Both the position numbers and the translations under genes were made by a program. From NCBI RefSeq assembly GCF_963662255.1, contig NC_085080.1, forward strand, positions 620,001 through 684,000: a stretch of 64,000 nucleotides of DNA. The letters are read 5' to 3'. The notes beneath the pieces are model-generated. The model was given only the letters and a program-made list of their open reading frames with translations, searched no databases and was not told the origin of the DNA. Each line of letters opens with the position of its first letter. The stretch's first letter is position 1. Below are positions 45,801 to 64,000 of this stretch, piece by piece. Source of the DNA: Cinclus cinclus (lineage: Eukaryota > Chordata > Aves > Passeriformes > Cinclidae).

Positions 45801-47543
45801 TTGGGAACATTGGGGGACATTGGGGACATTTGGGGACATTGGGGACATTTGGGGACAATGGAGAAACTGGGGACATGGGGGACATTTGGGGGCATTGGGG
45901 ACACTGGGGACATTTGGGGACATTGGGGACATTTGGGAACATTGGGGACATTTGGGGGGACTGGGGATATTGGGAACATTGGGGGACATTGGGGACATTT
46001 GGGGATAATGGGGACATTTGGGGGGATTTGGTGGCATTTGGGGACATTGGGGGGATTGGGGAACATTTGGGACATTGGGGACATTTGGGGACAATGGGGA
46101 CACTGGGGACATCAGGGCGATTTGGGGAAACTGGGGGGATTTGGGGACATTTGGAGACACTGGGGACATTTGGGGATGTTGGGGGATTTGGGACATCGGG
46201 GTCATTGGGAGGGTTTGGGGACATTTGGGGACGTTTGGGGCTGGGATTTGGGGATTTTGGGGCCGATTTTGGGGATGATTTGGGGATTTTGTGACAGATT
46301 TTGGGAATTTGGGGCCAATTTGGGATTTTGGGGCCGATTCTGGGAATTCAAGGCAGATTTTGGGACCAATTTTGGGGCCGATTTTGGGGCCGATTTGGAG
46401 ATTTTTGGGCCGATTTTGGGAATTTGGGGCCGATTTGGGATTTTGGGGCCGATTTTGGGAATTCAAGGCTGATTTGGGGATTTTGGGGCCGATTTTGGGA
46501 ATTCGAGGCCGATTTTGGGATTTTGGGGCCGATTTTGGGATTTTGGGGCTGATTTGGGATTTTGGGGCCGATTTGGGGGCTGATTTTGGGGCCGATTTGG
46601 AGATTTTTGGGCTGATTTTGGGAATTCGGGGCCGTCTTGGGATTTTGGGGCCGATTTTGGGAATTCGAGGCCAATTTTGGGATTTTGCGGCCAATTTTGG
46701 GAATTCGAGGTCGATTTGGGATTTTGGGGCCGATTTTGGGAATTTGGGGCCGATTTCGGGAATTCGAGGCCGATTTTGGGGCCGATTTGGGGGCGCAGGT
46801 GGCCGAGGCGGTGGCGCAGCCGCTCCTGGGGACGCGCCGGGTGACGCTCGTGGGCGGCTCCGGGGACGTCGGAGTGGCCAAAATTCCCGCGGAAATCCTG
46901 GATTTGGTCACGAGGCTGCCGGGGGCCGTGGGGGCCCTGGCCAGGGGATCCCAGGTGAGCCTGGGGGGATTTGGGGGATTTTGGGGGGGGGTCCCAGATG
47001 GGAATTGGGGGGAATTTGGGGGTCCCAGGTGAGTCTGGGGGGAATTTGTGGGATTCTGGGGTGTCCCAGGTGGGATTTGGGAGGAATTTTGGGGGACCCA
47101 GGTGGGATTTGGGGGGATTTTGGGGGTCCCAGGTGAGGCTGGGGGAATTTGGGGATTCCAGGTGGGATTTTGAGGGTCCCAGGTGAGGATGGGGGGAATT
47201 GGGGAATTTTGGGAGGTCCCAGGTGGGATTTGGGGAGAATTTGGGGGTCCTAGGAGAGATTTTGGGGGGTCCCTGAGGGGATTTGGGGGTGAGGTCCAGG
47301 TGGGATTTTGGGGTCTCTTGAGAAGATTTTGGGGTACCAAAGTCAATTTTGGGCTGAATTTGGGGGATTTTGGGGTCCTGGTGCCACCCCCTGTCCCCTT
47401 TGTCCCCTCAGGTGACCCCGACAGAGCCCGAGGGCGGCGCCGGAGCCGCCGCGACGTCCCCAAATGTCCCCAGAGTGTCCCCAAATGTCCCCAGAGTGTC
47501 CCCAAATGTCCCCAGAGTGTCCCTGAGCGCCGCCCCCCAGTGA
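27889..47543 (+). CDS. FLOT1: Flotillin-1 (gene span, 12 coding exons)
   Basis: Membrane-raft scaffold that hetero-oligomerises with flotillin-2 on the cytosolic face of plasma and endosomal membranes. Exons: 27889-27931, 30796-30871, 30960-31050, 33338-33481, 34809-34928, 35499-35594, 35873-36025, 43533-43714, 44798-44843, 45356-45493, 46799-46954, 47412-47543. They sum to 1377 bases, 458 residues plus TGA, with every junction GT-AG and in phase. The start [15 protein letters not shown] and the whole SPFH/PHB half match the family closely; Cys34, the known palmitoylation site, is present. The C-terminal half is coiled coil with an EAEAE repeat (QAEAEAE) and the RKPAEAERY motif. The tail is unusual: mammalian flotillin-1 is 427 residues, and here the last exon adds a repeat-derived extension. 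Neighbour TUBB is convergent, as in the human MHC. Intron 7 carries an antisense retrovirus. Confidence 0.96.
28000..28680. repeat. FLOT1 intron 1, C-rich half array
   Basis: Repeats of GGGAATCCCCCCAAAACTCC on the plus strand, with a poly-A run at 28535-28553. Near 28660-28690 the strand of the G-rich motif flips, so this half is roughly the reverse complement of the array that follows. Confidence 0.85.
28681..30775. repeat. FLOT1 intron 1, G-rich array
   Basis: About 2.1 kb of GGTTCAGGAGGGGATTTTGG and GGAGGATTTTTGGGG units in ~90-250 bp higher-order blocks, ending about 20 bases before exon 2. Long Gly/Phe-rich open frames across it (the longest about 470 codons, running on through exons 2 and 3) are repeat artefacts. 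Confidence 0.93.
31056..31690. repeat. FLOT1 intron 3, C-rich array inverted relative to intron 1
   Basis: Units such as CCCCTCCTGGACCCCTAAAA and ATCCTCCCCAAAATCCCCTC. The reverse complement closely matches the intron 1 unit (CAGGAGGGGATTTTGGGGAG), so the two arrays form an inverted repeat with exons 2 and 3 between them. Confidence 0.9.
31800..33337. repeat. FLOT1 intron 3 remainder: TTTTAAGG and AAACCTTTTAAAA repeats
   Basis: Two sections with CCCTTTTAAGGG/GGTGGGGACCACC motifs (31810-32060 and 32930-33300) flank an AT-rich 750-base array of AAAACCTTTTAAAAAAACC and AAAAATCTGAAAATCCC units (32150-32900). A run of 14 G lies at 31909-31922. No gene seen. Confidence 0.85.
33482..34808. repeat. 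FLOT1 intron 4, AAGCCACACCCACC repeats
   Basis: From about 33720 the intron is a loose array of AAGCCACGCCCACCTGG and similar 15-30 bp units, many spaced by TTAAGCCAC. The first part contains several CCCCTTTAAG motifs. No exon other than the flanking FLOT1 exons is supported. Confidence 0.85.
34929..35498. repeat. FLOT1 intron 5, GTGTGACAGGTGTGACACAG repeats
   Basis: The whole intron is GTGACACAGGTGTGACAGG-type repeat of 6-18 bp periods. Minus-strand His/Cys/Thr-rich frames are artefacts. Confidence 0.92.
35595..35872. repeat. FLOT1 intron 6, CCATCCCAGT repeats
   Basis: Near-perfect 10-bp repeat CCATCCCAGT with TTCATCCCAG variants filling the intron from donor to acceptor. Confidence 0.93.
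36026..36509. repeat. FLOT1 intron 7 start, CACCTGGGACAGGTGAGA repeats
   Basis: About 480 bases of ~20-bp CACACCTGGGACAGGTGAGA units into which the retrovirus inserted; the same family resumes for about 60 bases after 43117. Each unit contains GGTGAG, a potential cryptic donor. Confidence 0.9.
36510..37306 (-). repeat. ERV LTR (3' LTR of the element)
   Basis: 797 bases bounded on the plus strand by TGTACTGGTTTG and AAACCAGGACA, imperfect inverted ends. It contains seven 58-bp direct repeats (starting 36881, 36939, 36997, 37055, 37113, 37171, 37229), each with GATAAGG and CCTTATC as a potential hairpin pair and GATA-type sites. These lie in the U3 half for a minus-strand element. Confidence 0.93.
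37403..39226 (-). pseudogene. ERV RNase H and integrase, interrupted by stops
   Basis: One frame carries RT connection, RNase H and integrase but has in-frame stops at 38744-38746 and 38696-38698. RNase H residues include the Asp in YTDSW; integrase shows the zinc-binding HH-CC pattern ([12 protein letters not shown]) and catalytic Asp, Asp and Glu in QIDYITL, SDNGTHF and KVERCNG. The integrase reading frame ends at 37403, about 100 bases before the LTR. Confidence 0.88.
39232..40539 (-). pseudogene. ERV protease and reverse transcriptase
   Basis: Open from just after a stop at 40540 to 39232. A protease active-site triad D-T-G lies about 15-20 bases upstream of the internal Met at 40473. 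Reverse transcriptase follows, with palm motifs [11 protein letters not shown] and the catalytic YIDD near 39670. The frame ends at 39232 and RNase H continues in another frame, so the polyprotein is interrupted here. Confidence 0.88.
40606..41364 (-). pseudogene. ERV gag-like region, C-terminal part
   Basis: 252 open codons following the previous segment in a different frame. It contains a Cys-x2-Cys (CVRCTSQ), a helical Lys/Glu-rich stretch ([16 protein letters not shown]) and a low-complexity end. Position suggests capsid/nucleocapsid coding, but no zinc knuckle is seen. A stop at 40606 and another in the protease frame at 40540-40542 separate it from pro. Confidence 0.5.
41370..42137 (-). 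pseudogene. ERV gag-like region, N-terminal part
   Basis: Open for 256 codons. Visible in order: a hydrophobic segment (about residues 28-46, [15 protein letters not shown]), a charged Glu-rich stretch (residues 57-67), four imperfect ~19-residue repeats containing motifs such as [12 protein letters not shown], a basic KKKSKSKS patch, then a segment starting about residue 190. Assigned to gag by position after the primer site, not by a recognised domain. The frame changes at about 41365 before the next open stretch, so the gene is probably broken. Confidence 0.6.
42471..42488 (-). other. ERV primer binding site (tRNA-Lys type)
   Basis: Minus strand reads TGGCGCCCAACGTGGGGC, the complement expected for the 3' end of the Lys tRNA used as primer by many betaretrovirus-like elements. 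It lies five bases from the LTR edge, the normal place for a primer site, and fixes the element's orientation. Confidence 0.85.
42494..43112 (-). repeat. ERV LTR (5' LTR of the element)
   Basis: 619 bases, same ends as the other LTR (TGTATTGGTTTG, AAACCAGGACA). It has only four copies of the U3 repeat (starting 42863, 42921, 42979, 43035), which explains nearly all of the 178-base length difference. Elsewhere only scattered substitutions separate the LTRs. Confidence 0.93.
43118..43532. repeat. FLOT1 intron 7 end, CCCCAGTGTCACCTGT repeats
   Basis: After the ERV, about 60 bases of the original intron repeat, then CACCTGTCCCC and GGATTTGTCACCTGTCC units running to the exon 8 acceptor. Confidence 0.82.
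43715..44797. repeat. FLOT1 intron 8, CCCCTTTAAG/GGTGGGTCCCACC repeats
   Basis: About 1.1 kb in which CCCCTTTAAG, AGAAGCCACGCCC and GGTGGGTCCCACC modules recur every 30-60 bases. The same modules occur in introns 3 and 4 and single CTTAAAGGGGC copies sit beside the TUBB first exon. No exon is supported. Confidence 0.83.
44844..45355. repeat. FLOT1 intron 9, GTCCCCGATCCCATTTTTGG repeats
   Basis: About 340 bases (45000-45340) of a near-perfect 20-23 bp unit GTCCCCGATCCCATTTTTGG, preceded by GGGGGTCCCAGG units. Confidence 0.92.
45494..46798. repeat. FLOT1 intron 10, two adjacent minisatellites
   Basis: 45500-46225 is GGGGACATTTGGGGACATTG repeat; from about 46240 to the acceptor the unit becomes GGGGCCGATTTTGGGAATTC. 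Long open frames on both strands are artefacts of these periods. Confidence 0.92.
46955..47411. repeat. FLOT1 intron 11, GGGGGTCCCAGGTGGGATTT repeats
   Basis: Irregular ~35-bp repeats of GGTCCCAGGTGGGATTTGGG, many containing CAGGTGAG, which mimics the true exon 11 donor. Confidence 0.85.
47412..47543 (+). CDS. FLOT1: FLOT1 terminal exon with in-frame minisatellite
   Basis: In phase with exon 11 (donor at 46955), it encodes [15 protein letters not shown], then SPNVPRV three times, then SLSAAPQ and TGA. The three repeats are 21-bp units of the GTCCCCAAATGTCCCC type, and related units continue through the 3' UTR, so the array has been captured into coding sequence. If splicing uses another acceptor the tail would differ; none more convincing was seen. 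Confidence 0.72.
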   Translation: MTPTEPEGGAGAAATSPNVPRVSPNVPRVSPNVPRVSLSAAPQ

Positions 47544-48330
47544 CACCAAAGTGTCCCCGAAGTGCCACCCAAGTGCCACCACCCCCCAATGCCACCGGCC
47601 CTGATGTCTGTTTGTCCCCAAAGTGCCACCATGCCTTGCATGTCCCCAAAGTGCCACTTGCTGCAGTGTCAGCGTGTCCCCAAAATGTCCCCAAAGTGTC
47701 CCCAATGTCCCCAAAGTGCCACCCCTAAATGTCATCACGTCCCTGCAGTGTCACTGTCCCCAAGGTGCCACCACTGCAGTGTCCCTGCGTCCTTTAAGTG
47801 CCACCACCTTCGGTTGTCACTTTGTCCCCAAGGTGCCACCCTCAAATGCCACCACGTTCTCAAAGTGTCCCCAAGGTGCCACCAGTGCAGTGTCACGGTG
47901 TCAATAAAGTGTCCCCAAAGCGTCCCCGAGTGTCCCCAAGGTGCCACCACCCCCCATATCCCTGAAATGTCCCCAAGGTGCCACCACTGCAGTGTCACCG
48001 TGTCCATCAAGTGTCCCCAGAGTGCCACCCCTGAATGTCACTATGTTCTCCAAGTGTCCCCGAAGTGCCACTAGCCCTGCTGTCACTGTGTCCCCGGAGT
48101 GTCCCCAAGGTGTCACCACCACCCCAAGGTGTCCCCAGTGTCCACAAGGTGCCACCACTGAATGTCACCATGTCCTCGGTGTCCCCAAGGTGCCACCCCT
48201 GCAGTGTCACCATCTCAATAAAGTGTCCCCAAGGTGCCACCACCCTGCTGCCACTGTCCCCTAAGTGTCCCCAAGGTGCCACCACCCCCAGTACCAGCGT
48301 GTCCCCCAGGTGCCACTTCCCAGGTGTCAC
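47544..48330 (+). repeat. FLOT1 3' UTR minisatellite with two poly(A) signals
   Basis: GTCCCCAAGGTGCCACCACC-type repeats follow the stop codon. AATAAA occurs at 47903-47908 and 48217-48222, both inside repeat units, so signal duplication probably followed repeat expansion. Which end is used cannot be told. Confidence 0.75.
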
Positions 48331-48399
48331 TGTGTCCCCAACCAAGGACATTCCCACTGGAGCCACCATGGGGGGGGGGGGGGGGTTGGGGACCCCAGG

Positions 48400-48800
48400 G
48401 GGACACCCTGGGGACATCGGGGGAGGGTCCAGGTGACACAGGTGACATTGGGGACCCTCACGTGACTCCAAAACCTGCCTGCCCAGGTGACACAGGAGGT
48501 GACACAGATGACATTGGGGACACTCAGGTGACCTGAAAACCTGCCTAGGTGACAGAGGTGACACAGGTGACATTAGGAACTCTCAGGTGACCCCAGGGAC
48601 ACTCAGGTGACACAAGAGGTGTCAGAGGTGACCCCAAAACCTGCCCAGGTGTGACACGTGACCCAGGTGACACTCAGGTGACCCCAAAACCGAACCAGGT
48701 GACCCAGGTGACATTGGTGACTCTCGGGTGATCCTGGAGGTGACACAGGTGACATTGGGGACCCCCAGGTGACACAGGAGGTGACACAGGTGACACTTGT
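48400..48800. repeat. Intergenic CAGGTGACACAGGTGACATT repeats
   Basis: About 400 bases of GGTGACACAGGTGACATTGG units between the FLOT1 and TUBB 3' ends; no gene seen. Confidence 0.88.
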
Positions 48801-48820
48801 GGTGGCTTTTCCATCCCGAG

Positions 48821-48826
48821 TTTATT
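48821..48826 (-). terminator. TUBB: Candidate TUBB poly(A) signal
   Basis: AATAAA on the minus strand, the only one I noticed between here and the TUBB stop codon at 51168. It would give a 3' UTR of about 2.3 kb that includes the tracts at 48860-49490 and 49540-50900. Confidence 0.5.
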
Positions 48827-48859
48827 CCGGACCCGGGGGCGACTTTTCAATATGAAAAA

Positions 48860-49500
48860 CGAAAAAAAAAAAAAAAAAAACGGGGGAAAAAAAAAAACAA
48901 AAAACAACAACAACAACAAAAAAAAAAACCCCTAAAAACCATCCAAAAACGGGAGCGGCGACGGAAATTGGGAAAAATGCACAAAACGTGGGAAAAGTGA
49001 AACAAAAATGGGTAAAAACGGACAAGAATTGGGGAAAATGGACCAAAAATGGGTTAAAAATGACAGAAATCGGGGAAAAAAAATGAGTGAAAATCAAGGA
49101 GTATGAACCCAAAATGAGGGAAAAAGGGTAAATAACGGCTGAGGAAATATTGGGGAAAATCAACACAAAAATTGGGGAAGAGGAAGGAAAAAACTGAGAA
49201 AAAGGAATGAAAAGTTGGGAGAAAGGAACGGAATTGGGCTGAGAGTGGCTAAAAATGGGGGGAAAAAAAGCAAAAATGGGAGAAGCGGGGGAAAAAAAAA
49301 AAGAGGGGAAAAGGGTGAAAATGATGGAAAATGAAAGGGCAAAGTGGGAGGAAAATGAACCAAAAATGGAGGGAATTACAAAAAAAGGGAAAAGAATCAG
49401 AGAGAAAAAGAAAAATCGGACAGAAGTGAACAAAAATTGGGGAAAAAAAAAAGGACAGAAAAAAAGGGGAAAAATGACCCAAAATGGCGGGAATGGAGGG
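48860..49500. repeat. A-rich low-complexity tract (T-rich in TUBB sense)
   Basis: Poly-A runs and GGGAAAAATG, GGGAAAATGAAC units. On the TUBB strand this is U-rich and lies just before the candidate poly(A) signal. Confidence 0.85.
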
Positions 49501-49539
49501 GGAGGGGCCGGGAGGCCACGGTGGCAGCGGGGGAGGGGT

Positions 49540-50900
49540 GGAGGTGACGATGATGATGAAGGTCAGCAACTCTTCCTGGGTGAGGCCGAAGGTCAAGAGC
49601 TCTGGGAGGCTCTTCCATGATGAGGGTGATGAAGATCAAGGGTTTCTCAAGGACCATGATGAAGGTCAAGAACTCTTCCATGACGATGATGAAGGTCAGC
49701 AATTCTTCCATGATGGTGATGATGATGGACAAGGCCAACTGCCCAATCACGATGAAGATCAAAGAATCTTTGAGGATGATGAAGGTCAAGGCCATGTGAC
49801 CAACCACGATGAAGACCAGGGGTTCTTCCATGCTGAGGATGATGAAGATGGAAGACTCTCCAATGATGAAGGCCAGGAGCATCTGGAGGCTCTGCGAGGA
49901 GGAGGAAGATGAAGGCCAAGAACCTTTGGAGGATGATGATGAACCCTGTGGACTCTTCAACAACGATGAAGATTGTGGAGCCTTCGATGATGAACACTGG
50001 AGACTCTTCAAGGATGCTCAAGATTGGAAACTCCTCATCCATAATGAAGACTGGAGACTCCTCAAGGATGGTCAGGATTGGAAACTCTTGAACCATGATG
50101 AAGATTGGAGACTCTTCAAGGATGGTCAAGATTGGAAACTCTTCAAGGATGAAGACTGAGACTCTTCAAAGATGATAAAAATTGGAGACTCTGCAAGGAT
50201 GATGAAGATGGGAGCCGTTTCAATGACCCAAGTTGGAAACTTGAATGATGATGAAGGTTGGGAACTCTTCAACGATGACCGAGATTGGAAACTCTTCAAC
50301 GATGACCAAGATTGGAGACTCTTCAAGGATGAAGGTTGTAGATTCTTCAATGATGACAAGGACAAGAGACTCTTCAATGGTGATGAAGACTGGAGACTCT
50401 TCAATGACGATGAAGGTTGGGGATGCCTTGACAATGATGAACCTTTGGGGATCCTTCAATGATGACCAGAATTGGAAGCTCTGACCTTGATCAAGACTGG
50501 AAACTCTTCAAGGATGATGAAGGTTGGAGACTCTTCAACGACGATGATGATGAAGGTTGGAAAATCCTCAATGAAGGTTAGGATTGGGAACTCTGATGAC
50601 AATGAAGACTGGGGACTCCTCATGGATGAAGATGACCCAATTTGGGAGCTCTGACCATGATGAATACTGGAGATTCTCAGAAGATGATGAAACCTGGGGA
50701 CTGGATGATGATGATGATGAAGGCCAGGGACCGTGAGGACAATGCTGAAGACTGGGGACTCTTCCAGGGTGAACAGTGATGAAGACTGGAGACTCTTCAA
50801 GGACGAAGATGGCAAAAGTTGGGAGCTCTGACCATGATCAAGACTGGAGACTCTTCAAGGATGATGAAGGCTAAGACTCATTGATGATGATGATGAAGGC
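49540..50900. repeat. GATGAAGATTGGAGACTCTT minisatellite in the TUBB 3' region
   Basis: About 1.35 kb of ~27-30 bp units, consensus GGAGACTCTTCAAGGATGAT. Open frames on both strands (Asp/Glu-rich on plus, Ser/Leu/Phe-rich on minus) follow from the repeat and are not credible genes. It begins about 270 bases beyond the TUBB stop codon. Confidence 0.88.
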
Positions 50901-51167
50901 TGGAGATTCTTCCAAGTTGGTCGAGCACCATGAGGGTAACACTGAAGGCTGGGGACTCTTCCGGGATGATGATGAAGAAGGTTGAGGACCACGAGGACAA
51001 TACTGGAGGTCGGGTGGGGACTCCGCTGCCACAGCCACCTGAGGCCAACGCTGACGATGACGATGGACAATGACACCCAAGGCGCCGCCCGCCGGTTTGA
51101 CGCCTCTCTGGGACAGCACACCGGGAAGGAACGGGAAAGAGAGAGAGAGAGACGAAGGGACAACGCC

Positions 51168-63145
<11,978 letters not shown>

Positions 63146-63420
63146 GGCGGAGGCTGACGGGGGCGGCTCGGGCCCACCCGGACGGCGCGGAGGCGCTTAG
63201 AGAAATGAATAGGAAAAAAAAGGAAAGAGGCGGTGCGGCCCCTTTAAGAACGGAGCAAAAGCGCGAACGCGGCAAAGACGAAAATGGCGGCCGCGGCGGC
63301 ACCGCGCGCGCTCATATAGGACAAAGCCGAGGCTCCCATTGGTCGACACCGCCCGCTTGTAGCCCTTCTATTGGTTAATGATGCTGTCATTCTAAGTTCC
63401 TGAGCTTCCATTGGTCTAAA
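63146..63420 (-). promoter_or_regulatory. TUBB: TUBB promoter and 5' UTR
   Basis: On the minus strand: three CCAAT boxes (63410-63414, 63370-63374, 63339-63343), a TATA-like CCTATATGAG (63311-63320), and about 165 bases of GC-rich leader before the ATG. A YY1-like motif lies at 63280-63291 on plus and a CTTAAAGGGGC element near 63238-63248. Start of transcription around 63285 is inferred from the TATA-like position. Confidence 0.7.
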
Positions 63421-63504
63421 TGTCCTTTAAGCCCCTCCCTCCGGCGCTCTGGCTCCCTCGGAGGACCGCCCCGCACCGTCTCTGTGGTCTGGTGATGATT
63501 GACA

Positions 63505-63612
63505 ACCCCCATAGCCAATAGAAAACGCGAATGGGCGTCAGCGCGCGGAGGGTGCAGCCAATGGGAACGCGGGGGGCGGGGCCTGGCGGTGATGGCGCGG
63601 GAGGGGTGAGCG
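63505..63612 (+). promoter_or_regulatory. Possible divergent promoter on the plus strand
   Basis: Plus-strand CCAAT boxes at 63515-63519 and 63558-63562, a GGGGGGCGGGGCC box, then ATG at 63592 and a donor-like GTGAGC at 63606. In mammals TUBB is head-to-head with MDC1; nothing here identifies that gene, since any coding would lie beyond the window. Confidence 0.3.
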
Positions 63613-64000
63613 GGGGGGGGGGCTGGGGCCGCTTTTGGGGGTACCTAAGGGAATTTTGGGGCAATTTGGGGGGATTTTGGTTCCGGGGGGGTTTTGCGGT
63701 CTCCAGGAAGGATTTTCGGGTCACAGAGAGGGTTGTAGCGGTCCTTGGTGGATGTCGGAGCCTCGGGAGGCAGTTTTGGTGTGTTCCTGAGGGAGATTGA
63801 GGCGGGTGGTCTTTGAGGGGAGATGGAGGTTCCTGAGGAAAGTTTGGTGTTCCTGAGGGACGTTTGGGGGCTTGGTTTGAGAATTTGGGGTTCCGGAGAG
63901 AAATTTGGGGCTTCCTGAAGGGATTTAGGGGTCCCTGAGGGAATTTGAGGTTCAATGAGGGAAGTTTGGGATCTGTGAGAGGGTTGAAGCTTCCTGAGAG
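63613..64000. repeat. G-rich repeat at window end
   Basis: Irregular GTTCCTGAGGGAAATTTGGGG units; compatible with the first intron of a divergent plus-strand gene but no exon is visible. Confidence 0.7.

Noticed and set aside
46348..47694. 448-codon minus-strand frame across FLOT1 exons 11-12
   Set aside because: Low-complexity antisense of two minisatellites plus FLOT1 coding exons.
49484..50484. Asp/Glu-rich plus-strand frames between FLOT1 and TUBB
   Set aside because: Product of the GATGAAG repeat, with no promoter or conserved domain.

Overview
The window is vertebrate nuclear DNA and almost certainly avian, most likely a songbird MHC microchromosome. Evidence: an MHC class I gene with bird-type groove residues (Arg at the position of mammalian Tyr84) lies beside flotillin-1 (FLOT1) and class I beta-tubulin (TUBB). 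The DNA is packed with short-period minisatellites, and one FLOT1 intron carries a retroviral insertion. Species is inferred, not proven. No prokaryotic gene, CRISPR array or operon is present.

Layout. 1-6233: C-rich class I 5' region with three copies of a promoter plus leader exon (ATGs at 426, 2419, 4767), each with kappa-B, ISRE-like, X2/CRE-like and CCAAT elements in canonical order. 6234-23251 (+): class I exons 2-7 (alpha1, alpha2, alpha3, membrane segment, short tail); intron 2 alone is 15.35 kb of a G-rich ~20-bp minisatellite. 24005-24330: 3' UTR exon with six tandem AATAAA signals. 24350-27560: intergenic minisatellites. 27610-47543 (+): FLOT1 promoter and 12 coding exons (458 codons plus stop), all in phase. 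Intron 7 holds a 6.6-kb endogenous retrovirus on the minus strand (36510-43112) with two LTRs, a GACAG target duplication, a tRNA-Lys primer site and decayed gag, pro, RT, RNase H and integrase reading frames; no env was found. 48821-63145 (-): TUBB, four exons, 444 codons, convergent with FLOT1. 63146-64000: TUBB promoter, possibly bidirectional, then a G-rich repeat.

The exons are intact and conventional, while nearly every intron is filled by its own private tandem-repeat family. In several places the repeats have reached splicing or coding information. The leader exon nearest the class I gene has lost its GT donor while two upstream copies keep theirs. FLOT1 exons 2-3 lie in the loop between two inverted minisatellite arrays. 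The last FLOT1 exon encodes a 7-residue repeat made from a minisatellite. An 82-bp repeat in TUBB intron 2 has copied the start of exon 3 with its splice acceptor. These are the best candidates for something new. I found no evidence of a novel enzymatic or defence system.
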